64,000 bases of DNA from Poriferisulfidus sp963668445 (GTDB lineage Bacteria > Pseudomonadota > Gammaproteobacteria > Poriferisulfidales > Poriferisulfidaceae). Each line of letters starts with the position of its first letter. The stretch's first letter is position 1. The notes under the pieces were generated by a model. That model saw nothing but the letters and a program-made list of their open reading frames with translations, was not told where the DNA came from and made no database searches. The position numbers and the translations under genes were made by a program. Below, piece by piece: positions 8,062 to 15,837 of this stretch. The stretch lies in NCBI GenBank assembly GCA_963668445.1, contig OY764335.1, forward strand, positions 434,001 to 498,000. The letters run 5' to 3'.

Positions 8062-9091
8062 CCGTTTTCTGAATCCGTTCGGATTGGCGTTTCTGGATGT
8101 CATGGCCTGCGGGTTGGGTGCAGCGGTACTGCTGTTCCTGATCATCGACCACAACTTGACCGAGTTGGCGCACGCATCGGAAAGCGGCGAAGCCGACGTG
8201 CATCTGCTGGAGCAGGCGCTGCAGGAGCAGGAAGAACTGGTCGCCGAGCATCGGCGCCAGCAGCAGCAGTTGCGCCGCGAACTGCAGCGCGTGGCACAGG
8301 AGCGCATTGCCGCCATTACGGCGGAAGCGCAATTGCGTGCCAGCCAGCCTCAGGCTACAGACACGCACCTTCTGGAAGCGGAAGTGCGCCGCATGCAGCA
8401 AAAGCTGCAGGAAGCCAAGACCAGCCGGCAGGCACGAGCACGCGCCGGCGAAGGGCAGCGCCAGTACGTCGCCGGCTTCCGCATGGAAGGACGGCGGATC
8501 CTGATTCTGGTCGACCGTTCGGCCAGCATGATGGATGCGCGAATCGCAGCCGTCATCCGCAATAAATTCCTGCCGATCGAGCATCAGAAGCAGACGTATA
8601 AATGGCGCTGGACGCGTTCCATCCTCGAATGGATGCTGGCGCATCTGCCGCAGGACGCGCACTATCAGGTGTGGGGCTTCAATGTCGATGCCGTACCGGC
8701 ACGATCCGGCTGGCTGCCGGCAAGCGATGCGCGGAAAATGCAGGAGGTCCTCGACACGGTCGCGGACTGGGTGCCGGCCGGCGGCACGCGGCTGGATACG
8801 ACGTTCAAGAAGATGGCGCGCCTCGCACCACGGCCGGATGCGGTGTACATGATTACGGACGGCTTGCCGACGCAAGGCAGCGGCCTGTTCGGGAAGGTCT
8901 TCAGAAGCTCCCGCGTCAGCCCCCAGAAGCGCATGGAGTTCTTCGCAGATGCGACGCGCAACGTCAGCCACCCGCCGTTCGGCATTGTGCTGCTGCCGCT
9001 GGAGGGCGACCCGCAGGCGGCCGGGGCCTATTGGCGCTTCGCCATGCAGACCGACGGGCAGTTTTTGGCGCCGTCGGAGGATTGGCCATGA
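8042..9091 (+). CDS. VWA-domain protein with MotB/ExbD-like TM anchor (first paralogue)
   Basis: 349 residues. Basic N-terminus, then LAFLDVMACGLGAAVLLFLI: an Asp (D19) at the start of a single TM helix, as in MotB/TolR/ExbD where the equivalent Asp carries protons. Residues ~45-130 are a Gln/Glu-rich coiled coil. Residues ~150-345 are a von Willebrand factor A domain with a complete MIDAS: D158-x-S160-x-S162, T249 (GGT) and D273 (ITDG). The VWA domain would be periplasmic if the topology follows MotB. Stop overlaps the next ATG (ATGA). Its paralogue follows directly. Confidence 0.88.
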   Translation: MAKRRRSRFLNPFGLAFLDVMACGLGAAVLLFLIIDHNLTELAHASESGEADVHLLEQALQEQEELVAEHRRQQQQLRRELQRVAQERIAAITAEAQLRASQPQATDTHLLEAEVRRMQQKLQEAKTSRQARARAGEGQRQYVAGFRMEGRRILILVDRSASMMDARIAAVIRNKFLPIEHQKQTYKWRWTRSILEWMLAHLPQDAHYQVWGFNVDAVPARSGWLPASDARKMQEVLDTVADWVPAGGTRLDTTFKKMARLAPRPDAVYMITDGLPTQGSGLFGKVFRSSRVSPQKRMEFFADATRNVSHPPFGIVLLPLEGDPQAAGAYWRFAMQTDGQFLAPSEDWP

Positions 9092-10053
9092 GGCGCGCCC
9101 GCCGTCGCGACGACAACAACTTGGCGTTTCTGGATGTCGTCAGTTGCGGGTTTGGCGCCATGGTGCTGCTGCTGTTGATCACCAAGAACACGGTCGGCGA
9201 GCCAATTGAGGATTTGCGTGCCGAGATCGAACGCTTGCAGGACCGGTTGGCGAACATCATGCATGTGCGGGCTGTCCTAGCGTCCGAAGAAGACGCGACG
9301 CAGCATCAGGTTCGCAAACAGCGGCAGCAATTGCAGGCGGAGCGGCAAGCCTTGGCTGCCGCCCGGCAGGAGCAGGCCGGTGTCCGCGCCCAAGCCATGA
9401 TCGAAGACAGCCTTAAGGCCGCGCTGCAAAGCCTTACCAAGGAAATGCGCGCTTTGGATCTGACGGCCTCAAGTCCGGATGTGATCGGCGGCATTCCGGC
9501 TGACAGCGAATATTTGATTTTCATCATCGACACGTCCGGCAGCATGAAGCAATTCGCATGGACGGAAGTCAAGGAGCAGTTGATCGCCCTGCTGGATGCC
9601 TATCCGAAAGTACGCGGCCTGCAAGTGATGAACGATATGGGCCAGTACATGTTCGGCGGCTATCGCGGACGCTGGATTCCGGATACGCCGGCGCGGCGCA
9701 AAGTGATTTTGAATCGCATCGACTCCTGGCATTCATACAGCAACTCCAGCCCGGCCGAAGGCATTCTCGAAGCCATCAAACGGTTCCGGATGAAATCGGA
9801 CAAAATCAGCCTGTTCATCTTCGGCGACGAATACACGGGGCAATCGATCCAGACAGTCGTGGATCAGGTGGAGCGGCTCAACCATCGGAACGGGAAGCGC
9901 CAAGTGCGGATCCATGCGGTCGGCTTTTTCACGCGCATGCAGATCGAGAACATCGACCCGAGCTATGCCAATACGACCAGCCGTTTTGCCGGGCTGATGC
10001 GGGAACTGACGCGCCGCAACGGCGGCACCTTTCTGGGCATGATGGTCGAATAG
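9088..10053 (+). CDS. VWA-domain protein with MotB/ExbD-like TM anchor (second paralogue)
   Basis: 321 residues. Same architecture as the upstream gene: basic N-terminus, LAFLDVVSCGFGAMVLLLLI with Asp at residue 16, coiled coil (~38-120), then a VWA domain (~140-321). MIDAS: D148-T-S150-G-S152; the third ligand site is in SNSSPAEG (S220/S221 instead of Thr), and D247 lies in FGDEYTG. The two N-terminal segments are nearly the same whereas the VWA domains have diverged strongly, which suggests duplication followed by specialisation. Last gene of the operon; 30 bp separate it from the converging ubiE. Confidence 0.88.
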   Translation: MRRARRRDDNNLAFLDVVSCGFGAMVLLLLITKNTVGEPIEDLRAEIERLQDRLANIMHVRAVLASEEDATQHQVRKQRQQLQAERQALAAARQEQAGVRAQAMIEDSLKAALQSLTKEMRALDLTASSPDVIGGIPADSEYLIFIIDTSGSMKQFAWTEVKEQLIALLDAYPKVRGLQVMNDMGQYMFGGYRGRWIPDTPARRKVILNRIDSWHSYSNSSPAEGILEAIKRFRMKSDKISLFIFGDEYTGQSIQTVVDQVERLNHRNGKRQVRIHAVGFFTRMQIENIDPSYANTTSRFAGLMRELTRRNGGTFLGMMVE

Positions 10054-10083
10054 GGAAGCGCCTATGCGGCTGGTCGGACGGCG

Positions 10084-10815
10084 TCAATCAACCCGCGCAC
10101 CGCGGTGGATGGCGACGATGCCAGCATTCAGGTTGAAGTAGCGGCATGCCTCGAAGCCGGCCGCGCGCATCATTTCGCGCAGCGTACGCTGGTCGGGGTG
10201 CACGGCAATGGACTCGGCCAAGTACCGGTAGCTGCCGCGGTCGCCTGCCACCATTTCGCCGAGTTTCGGTAGGACGCGATGCGTGTATCGGCGGTGCAGC
10301 GGTGCCAGCCATGCGGCAGGGTGCGAGAACTCCAGCACCAAAGCCAGGCCGCCGGGCCGTAGCACCCGCCGCATCTCGCGCAGGCAGGCCGAAGGGTCGG
10401 TGACATTGCGCAGGCCGAATCCGATCAGCACGCGGTCGAACGATGCGTCTTCGAAGGGCAGTTTCGCGCCGTCACCCTGCACGGCAGGCACATCCGCAAT
10501 GCCGGCATCAAGCAGGCGGTTGCGTCCGTGCTCCAGCATGCTTGCGTTGATGTCGCACAGCACCACGTGGCCGTCTGCGCCCACCAGCGGCCGCGCCAGT
10601 CTTGCCAAATCGCCCGTGCCGCCGGCCAGATCCAGCAAGTGCTGCCCTTCGCGCAATTGCGCGTACAGCATCAGCGTACGTTTCCAGAAGCGGTGCAGCC
10701 CCAGCGACATCAAGTCGTTCATCAGGTCGTAGCGGAAAGCCACGGAAGCGAAGACGTCATGGACGCGTTGCGTCTTTTCATCCGCCGGGATTTGGGTGTA
10801 GCCGAATTGCGCCAT
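10084..10815 (-). CDS. ubiE: UbiE, demethylmenaquinone / 2-methoxy-6-polyprenyl-benzoquinol C-methyltransferase
   Basis: 243 residues, normal for the family. Class I SAM methyltransferase with motif I LLDLAGGTGDLA (~residues 62-73), VVLCDIN after strand 2 and the UbiE signatures FRYDLMNDLMSLGLHRFWK and IGFGLRNVTD. Catalyses the C-methylation step of ubiquinone synthesis. It is 4 bp downstream of the DUF971 gene and ends the dapF-DUF484-xerC-DUF971-ubiE run. The next ubi genes (ubiJ, ubiB) are 8.5 kb further on the same strand, behind the inserted VWA operon. Confidence 0.95.
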   Translation of the reverse strand: MAQFGYTQIPADEKTQRVHDVFASVAFRYDLMNDLMSLGLHRFWKRTLMLYAQLREGQHLLDLAGGTGDLARLARPLVGADGHVVLCDINASMLEHGRNRLLDAGIADVPAVQGDGAKLPFEDASFDRVLIGFGLRNVTDPSACLREMRRVLRPGGLALVLEFSHPAAWLAPLHRRYTHRVLPKLGEMVAGDRGSYRYLAESIAVHPDQRTLREMMRAAGFEACRYFNLNAGIVAIHRGARVD

Positions 10816-10819
10816 GCGC

Positions 10820-11185
10820 TTAGTTCTCGGCCGTCTTGCGCTCGACGCCTTCCTCTTTCAGGCGCTCGAGATAGTGCTGCCAGCGTTGCGGGTAGTCGCG
10901 GCCAAGTTCGTACAAATAATCCCAAGAGTAGATGCCCGTGTCGTGGCTGTCGCTGAACACAAGCTTAATGGCGTAATTGCCGACCGGCTCGATGGCGTCG
11001 ATGGCGACATCTTCCTTGCCGACCTGCAGGCTTTCCTGCCCCGGGCCATGTCCCATGACTTCGGCGGAAGGAGAATGCACGCGCAGGTATTCGCAGCTGA
11101 GCCGGAAGCGTTCGTCGCCGAACGCAACCTCCAGAATTCTGGAGCGCTGGTGCAGATGCAGTTCCGTGGGGACGTGCCGGGCCAT
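10820..11185 (-). CDS. DUF971 (gamma-butyrobetaine hydroxylase N-terminal-like) protein
   Basis: 121 residues. Matches the stand-alone DUF971 family: FRLSCEYLRVHSPSAEV near residues 27-43, VAIDAIEPVGNYAIKLVFSD, and HDTGIYSWDYLYELG. Stand-alone members resemble the N-terminal module of gamma-butyrobetaine hydroxylase; some are linked to Fe-S or metal handling, but I do not assert a function. Commonly found just upstream of ubiE in Gammaproteobacteria, as here (4 bp), and 8 bp after xerC. Confidence 0.9.
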   Translation of the reverse strand: MARHVPTELHLHQRSRILEVAFGDERFRLSCEYLRVHSPSAEVMGHGPGQESLQVGKEDVAIDAIEPVGNYAIKLVFSDSHDTGIYSWDYLYELGRDYPQRWQHYLERLKEEGVERKTAEN

Positions 11186-11193
11186 CGAAGCGT

Positions 11194-12099
11194 TCAGTCG
11201 CGGCGTCGTGCGCGCGGATGGGCGGCATCATAGGTTTTGGCCAGATGCTGGTAATCGAGATGCGTATAAACCTGCGTGGTTCTAAGGCTCCGGTGGCCGA
11301 GCAGTTCTTGCACGGCGCGGAGATTGCCGGACGACTCCAGAATGTGGCTGGCGAACGAGTGGCGCAGCATATGGGGGTGCAAGGCTTGCGCACTGCCGTG
11401 TTCGTAGCCGAAGCGGCACAGGCGCATTTGCACGTTGCGGGTCGTCATGCGGCGGCCTCGGCGGTTGACGAACAGTGCCGTCTCGTCCGGCTTCGCCATC
11501 TGATCGCGGACTTCGAGCCAGCCGCGCACGGCATCGACGGCGCGACGGCCTACCGGGAGTTGCCGTTCCACTCGGCCCTTGCCGAACACTCGTACTTCTT
11601 CGGCATGCAAATCCAGACGGTCGCAATCCAGGCCGACCAGTTCGGAAACGCGTAGCCCGCTGGAATAGAGCAGTTCGAACATAGCCAGATCGCGGCGTCC
11701 GAGGTTTCCCTCCGGGGTGGTGTCGAGCAGGCGCATCATGGCATCGACATCCAGTACTTTCGGCAACGAGCGCGCTTGGCGCGGCGCCTTGATGGCATGC
11801 GCCGGGTTGTCGCTGAGTTGTCCGATGTCGACGAGATGCCCGAAGAAATTGCGCAACGCCGCCAAGCTGCGCTGGATCGAGCGCGGAGCATGCTCTTGGC
11901 GGAACAGTTGCGAAGCATAGCGCCGGACGTCGTCGGACCGGGTGTGCGCGAGTTCCAGCGATTGCCCTTGCAGCCAGGCGAGGAACTTTTCGACGTCTTG
12001 CATGTATGCAGCCACCGTGTGTGGCGAATAGTTGCATTCCCAGCGCAGTTTCTTGTGGAAGCCGCGCAGCCATTCGCTTGCCGGGTTCGGTTCGGTCAT
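11194..12099 (-). CDS. xerC: XerC site-specific tyrosine recombinase
   Basis: 301 residues; resolves chromosome dimers at dif with XerD. N-terminal SAM-like DNA-binding domain (~1-100), C-terminal catalytic domain with the full set of residues: Arg in SGLRVSEL, Lys in FGKGRVERQLPV, HMLRHSF (H-x-x-R), LGHRSLRTTQ and the nucleophile in VYTHLD. The start ATG overlaps the DUF484 stop (ATGA), which fixes the start. The dapF-DUF484-xerC order is standard in this class and supports XerC over XerD. Confidence 0.95.
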   Translation of the reverse strand: MTEPNPASEWLRGFHKKLRWECNYSPHTVAAYMQDVEKFLAWLQGQSLELAHTRSDDVRRYASQLFRQEHAPRSIQRSLAALRNFFGHLVDIGQLSDNPAHAIKAPRQARSLPKVLDVDAMMRLLDTTPEGNLGRRDLAMFELLYSSGLRVSELVGLDCDRLDLHAEEVRVFGKGRVERQLPVGRRAVDAVRGWLEVRDQMAKPDETALFVNRRGRRMTTRNVQMRLCRFGYEHGSAQALHPHMLRHSFASHILESSGNLRAVQELLGHRSLRTTQVYTHLDYQHLAKTYDAAHPRARRRD

Positions 12100-12776
12100 G
12101 ACGGTTTGCAGAAGCGGGCGAGGAAGGCGGTCGTGAGGTTGGCGACATGCAGCAGCAGGGTGGTGTCGCCGTCGTGGCTGGCGCCGGGCGGCAGTTCGCG
12201 GCACAAGATGCCGTAGTGTCGCCGCTGCTTCAGCGGCGCGATCAGCACGGTTTCGGAATTTGTTTTCGTTGCAGGCCAGAGCAGTCGCACCGTGTCGCGG
12301 TCGGATAGGACTTGCGGCCCCTTGCGGAAGCATTTCATGATGGCTTGGGCGAGCGGTTTGTGTTCCGGAATGATAAATTTTTTGGATACGCGCTGGATTT
12401 CGGGCCGCATTCGGATGGCCCATGCGGCATTCGGAAAGTGTTGCCGCAGGCGCTGCTCTTGCGCTTCGATGGCCCGGCGCAGGTTGCGCGGACGGTCGGC
12501 GACGCTCTCGGTTGCCAAGGCCAGCGTATGGTCGATCAGGCCCTGATTGCGGCGGGCCTTCCGGAACAGGGATTCGAGGTATGCGTTGCGTTCGCGCAAG
12601 TGGTCCGCTTGATAGGCTTGGAAAGAGAGGATCCCATCCTCCCTTTTCGGCTTGGGGAGTTCCATGCGTTCCAGCACGTCCGGATGCCGCGCCAAAAAAT
12701 CCGGATGCTTTGCCAGCCAGTCGCGCACTTGCCGCGAGCTCAAGGTGCGCTTGGCGGTTTTGGGCTTGGTGCTCAT
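12096..12776 (-). CDS. DUF484 (GAF-like) protein
   Basis: 226 residues. DUF484 family: N-terminal VRDWLAKHPDFLARHPDVLE (typical of the family), a helical linker with ERNAYLESLFRKAR, and a C-terminal GAF-like domain. Function not established; it is always found between dapF and xerC. Both ends overlap neighbours by 4 bp (ATGA), so the three genes are translationally coupled. Confidence 0.88.
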   Translation of the reverse strand: MSTKPKTAKRTLSSRQVRDWLAKHPDFLARHPDVLERMELPKPKREDGILSFQAYQADHLRERNAYLESLFRKARRNQGLIDHTLALATESVADRPRNLRRAIEAQEQRLRQHFPNAAWAIRMRPEIQRVSKKFIIPEHKPLAQAIMKCFRKGPQVLSDRDTVRLLWPATKTNSETVLIAPLKQRRHYGILCRELPPGASHDGDTTLLLHVANLTTAFLARFCKPS

Positions 12777-13603
12777 GCGTCCACCGCGCCACGGAAGGCG
12801 TATTCGGCACTGCCGCGCAGCTGCACGGACCGGTCTTTGCCTGGCCACCGGACATGCAGGTCGCCGCCGGGCAGCGTGACCGTGACGCGTTCTTCCAGTT
12901 TGCCTGCCAAGCACCCGGCTACGACGGCTGCGCAGGCGCCGGTGCCGCAGCCCGGAGTTTCGCCGATGCCGCGCTCCCATACGCGCAGCCGGATATGCCG
13001 CGGCGTGGAGATTTCCATGAAGCCGACATTCGCATGGCGCGGAAAGCGCGGGTGGGTCTCGATGCGCGGGGCCAAGGAATGCATGGGTGCGCTATCGACT
13101 GCGTCTACCGTCAGTACGGCGTGCGGATTGCCGACCGAGACGGCGGCAATGGAATGCTCGCACCCGCCGACCTCCAGCGCATAGGCGGTCTGCTGATGGC
13201 GGTGCGTAAACGGGATCTCGTCCGGCGCCAGTTTCGGGATGCCCATATCGACGCTGACGGAGGCGTCGTCATGCAATTCCAGCGTTACCACGCCGCACGG
13301 GGATTCGGCGCGTTGTTGGGCTTCGGCGGCGTAGCCGCGGTCGTGCGCATAGCGCCCCAAGCAGCGCGCTCCATTGCCGCATTGTTCAACGGACTGGCCG
13401 TCGGCGTTATAGATCCGGTAGGAGAAGTGGGCCTTGTCGTTCGTGGGCGCATCCAGAATCAGTATCTGATCGCAGCCGATGCCGACGCGACGGTCGGCCA
13501 GACGGCGGATTTGCGCCGGGGTCAGGGAAATCTCGCGCTCCCAGGCATCGAATACGATGAAGTCGTTGCCCAAGCTTTGCATTTTGGTGAAATCCAGCCG
13601 CAT
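12773..13603 (-). CDS. dapF: DapF, diaminopimelate epimerase
   Basis: 276 residues from MRLDFTKMQSLGND, the canonical family start; an in-frame ATG 18 bp upstream is less likely. Converts LL- to meso-diaminopimelate for lysine and peptidoglycan. Both catalytic cysteines are present: VEQCGNGARC (first half) and TPGCGTGACAA (second half). A TACAAT element lies on the minus strand just upstream of the start. It leads the dapF-DUF484-xerC-DUF971-ubiE operon; dapD is elsewhere at 46196. Confidence 0.95.
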   Translation of the reverse strand: MRLDFTKMQSLGNDFIVFDAWEREISLTPAQIRRLADRRVGIGCDQILILDAPTNDKAHFSYRIYNADGQSVEQCGNGARCLGRYAHDRGYAAEAQQRAESPCGVVTLELHDDASVSVDMGIPKLAPDEIPFTHRHQQTAYALEVGGCEHSIAAVSVGNPHAVLTVDAVDSAPMHSLAPRIETHPRFPRHANVGFMEISTPRHIRLRVWERGIGETPGCGTGACAAVVAGCLAGKLEERVTVTLPGGDLHVRWPGKDRSVQLRGSAEYAFRGAVDA

Positions 13604-13675
13604 GGAGGCATTGTACTGCACGATTGGATGGGCAGGCGATGGAGGGCGGCTTCATGCCGCCGTGAGGCAGGCGAG

Positions 13676-13681
13676 TATAAT
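13676..13681 (+). promoter_or_regulatory. putative -10 of the restriction-modification genes
   Basis: Perfect TATAAT, 15 bp before the methyltransferase ATG at 13697. No good -35 seen (TTCATG at 19 bp spacing at best). Confidence 0.4.
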
Positions 13682-13696
13682 TGGTCGGACACTGGC

Positions 13697-14578
13697 ATGG
13701 AACCTACGATGGACGACAATGGCACCGCTCCGAAGCCGCATGGCAGCGGCGACATTGAGGTTTTGGCAGGCGACAGCCGCGGTTTGCTGCCTCAAATCGC
13801 GGCAGGTTCGGTGCAGTGCTGCGTCACGTCTCCGCCGTATTGGGGATTGCGCGATTACGACCATTCCGCACAGGTCGGTGCGGAGGATACGCCCGAAGAG
13901 TATGTGGAGAATCTGGTGGCAATCTTCCGCCAAGTTCGGCGGGTGCTGTCGAACGATGGCACATTTTGGCTGAACATCGGAGACGGATATGCCAGAAACG
14001 GCGGGGTCGGCCGCTGCGGTCCCAATGCGCAAGTCGGCAATACTAGAAAGCTGGTGCAGCGCCGGAACTGCAAGGTGCCGGAATGCTGGGGGCTTCAGGA
14101 CCGGAGCTTGATGGGATTGCCGTGGCGCGTGGCGTTTGCGCTTCAGGAAGATGGATGGCTGCTGCGTTCGTGCATCACTTGGATCAAAAAGGCGCCAATG
14201 CCGGAAAGCGTCAAGAACCGTCCATCCAATGCCACGGAAGACATTTTCCTGTTTGTCAAGACGCCACATTACTATTACGACAATCAGGCAATCCGCGAAA
14301 AAACGGGTGCCAATCTCAGGAATTACTGGCTTTTGGGACCTGATGCCGAAGGCAGAGACCATCCTGCCGTCTTTCCTCGGGAGTTGGCGAGGCGATGCAT
14401 CCTTTTGGGCAGCCGCCCCAAGGACGTGGTGCTGGATCCATTTTCCGGCTCAGGCACGACGGGGGTGGTCGCCGCTGAACTGGGACGCAGGGCTATCTTG
14501 GTCGAACTCAACGAAGAATACGTAGGGCATGCGAAATCGCGCATTGAGCGCAATGTGCAGCAATTGCTCTCGGTCTGA
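13697..14578 (+). CDS. beta-class DNA methyltransferase (SPPY type, probably N4-cytosine)
   Basis: 293 residues. Motif IV TSPPYWGLRDY (S45-P-P-Y48) comes before motif I LDPFSGSGTTG (D247 to G253), the beta-class order. SPPY is most often found in N4-cytosine methylases, though some N6-adenine enzymes use it. The target-recognition region lies between (~100-200). The first ATG is chosen for the TATAAT upstream; a second ATG four codons later is possible. It lies 23 bp before an NgoMIV-like nuclease, so it should protect the host at that enzyme's site. Known NgoMIV-type partners are, as I recall, 5-methylcytosine enzymes, so the pairing is unusual. Confidence 0.88.
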   Translation: MEPTMDDNGTAPKPHGSGDIEVLAGDSRGLLPQIAAGSVQCCVTSPPYWGLRDYDHSAQVGAEDTPEEYVENLVAIFRQVRRVLSNDGTFWLNIGDGYARNGGVGRCGPNAQVGNTRKLVQRRNCKVPECWGLQDRSLMGLPWRVAFALQEDGWLLRSCITWIKKAPMPESVKNRPSNATEDIFLFVKTPHYYYDNQAIREKTGANLRNYWLLGPDAEGRDHPAVFPRELARRCILLGSRPKDVVLDPFSGSGTTGVVAAELGRRAILVELNEEYVGHAKSRIERNVQQLLSV

Positions 14579-14601
14579 GAACAGACTTCGCGAGGGGCAT
14601 C

Positions 14602-15465
14602 GTGCAGACTTTGAATGAGTTGCGGCGCAACTACCATGCCAAGATCGGGGACCAGATCGTCCGCATGGTCAAGAGCAGGGGCGCGTCTTATCCGAATTTC
14701 GCCGATGGCAGCAGCCAGTCCAGTATGCTCATTGCTAACGGTATCTCTGAGATACTGGGATTTGGACAGCGACAGGCATCAATCGCGGGACAGACGGCAG
14801 GGTCGCTTTTTGAGAAAGTCACATGCGATTTCGTGGAACGCGCATTTGAGTCGGTTAGGCATTTGCGTCCCGGGCAGTGGACATACATGACGGCGCAGAC
14901 GAAGATCTACAATTTCGCGCAGTACCAGCATTTAAATGCGTTGGATGCCATCGTAAGCGGTAACCAAGCACTTTCGGCTGCGTTCGGGCAAGGATACATT
15001 GTGACCCCGGATATCGTCATTGCCCGCGACCCGGTCACGCCAGATCAAGTCAACATGGACGGAGCCTTCTTGAGAGATTCCCATGAGGTTCTGCTTACGC
15101 CTTTCCTAGGCAAGAATCCAGACGAGTCTGTGCCGTTCCTGCATGCCAGCATTTCATGCAAGTGGACGATCCGGAGCGACCGTTCTCAAAACACGCGTAC
15201 GGAGGCGCTGAATCTGATTCGTAACCGCAAGGGTCGCCTCCCGCATATTGTGGCGGTGACGGCGGAACCTCTCCCCATGAGGATTGCATCGCTGGCATTA
15301 GGCACAGGCGATTTGGATTGCGTCTATCACTTTGCCTTGGATGAACTGCGGGAAACCTGCGCTGCAACTTCGCAGCTGGCGGATCAAGCGGAGATGCTGG
15401 AGACTATGGTGCATGGCCGTCGCTTGCGTGATATTCGCGATCTCGCATTCGATCTTGCGGTGTGA
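14602..15465 (+). CDS. NgoMIV-like type II restriction endonuclease (predicted GCCGGC)
   Basis: 287 residues. Strong resemblance to NgoMIV over the core: HASISCKWTIRSDRSQN, NLIRNRKGRLPHIVAVTAEP and ALGTGDLDCVYHFAL. Catalytic residues match in type and nearly in numbering: D137 in VTPDI, S185 and K187 in SISCK, E201, E71 in GSLFEK. R191/D193/R194, which read CCGG in NgoMIV, are all kept, and the ADGS and GQT segments linked to the outer G:C are kept too. This predicts cleavage at GCCGGC. Base composition is visibly less GC-rich than the flanking housekeeping genes, consistent with horizontal acquisition. Confidence 0.88.
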   Translation: MQTLNELRRNYHAKIGDQIVRMVKSRGASYPNFADGSSQSSMLIANGISEILGFGQRQASIAGQTAGSLFEKVTCDFVERAFESVRHLRPGQWTYMTAQTKIYNFAQYQHLNALDAIVSGNQALSAAFGQGYIVTPDIVIARDPVTPDQVNMDGAFLRDSHEVLLTPFLGKNPDESVPFLHASISCKWTIRSDRSQNTRTEALNLIRNRKGRLPHIVAVTAEPLPMRIASLALGTGDLDCVYHFALDELRETCAATSQLADQAEMLETMVHGRRLRDIRDLAFDLAV

Positions 15466-15837
15466 GGTGCTCGTGCCATAGAACTGCATGGTTTTGAACC
15501 GGACCAGTCTTTTCGAACCTGCTGTCCAGCATCGGCCGAACTGCGGGCTGGCCAAAACATAGCAGCCGCAGGATCACACGCACATGGGCATGGCCATCCG
15601 ACATCCGTCGGAGCAGTTGCGCCATTTGGAGGCACGCAGCAGGCTACGAATCACGCTGTCGGACGGATGGCCCGAAGATACGCGGCATTCATCCGTTTTG
15701 CATTACCATCGATGAGAAGGGCTGGGAATGTCTTCTGCGCATGTGTGGCCGGCCGGCTATACGGTCGCAAGTATTCGATATTTACCGGCGCTTGGCACCT
15801 GATTCATGCTCGTCTGCCGCGGATGGTTTCGGGACGG
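15466..15837. other. intergenic region without a supported gene
   Basis: About 370 bp between the nuclease stop and the converging minus-strand gene. Short open frames exist on both strands, for example 15584-15715 on the plus strand (43 residues), but none has an SD plus recognisable protein. It holds overlapping GCCGGC sites near 15748. One plus-strand frame reads DEKGWECLLR, faintly like the end of a Vsr endonuclease, but the surrounding frame does not support this. It may be decayed sequence from the arrival of the restriction-modification pair. Confidence 0.4.

Noticed and set aside
1707..10053. Assignment of the proton-channel cluster to the Zorya defence system
   Set aside because: There is no OmpA-domain ZorB, no ZorC/ZorD helicase-nuclease; the B-like subunits carry VWA domains instead.
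15584..15715. 43-residue plus-strand frame after the restriction nuclease, considered as a control protein or peptide
   Set aside because: No helix-turn-helix, no good SD and no recognisable similarity; restriction control genes normally precede the nuclease.
15700..15760. DEKGWECLLR reading, considered a Vsr endonuclease remnant
   Set aside because: Only a few residues resemble Vsr and the upstream frame shows none of its catalytic motifs.
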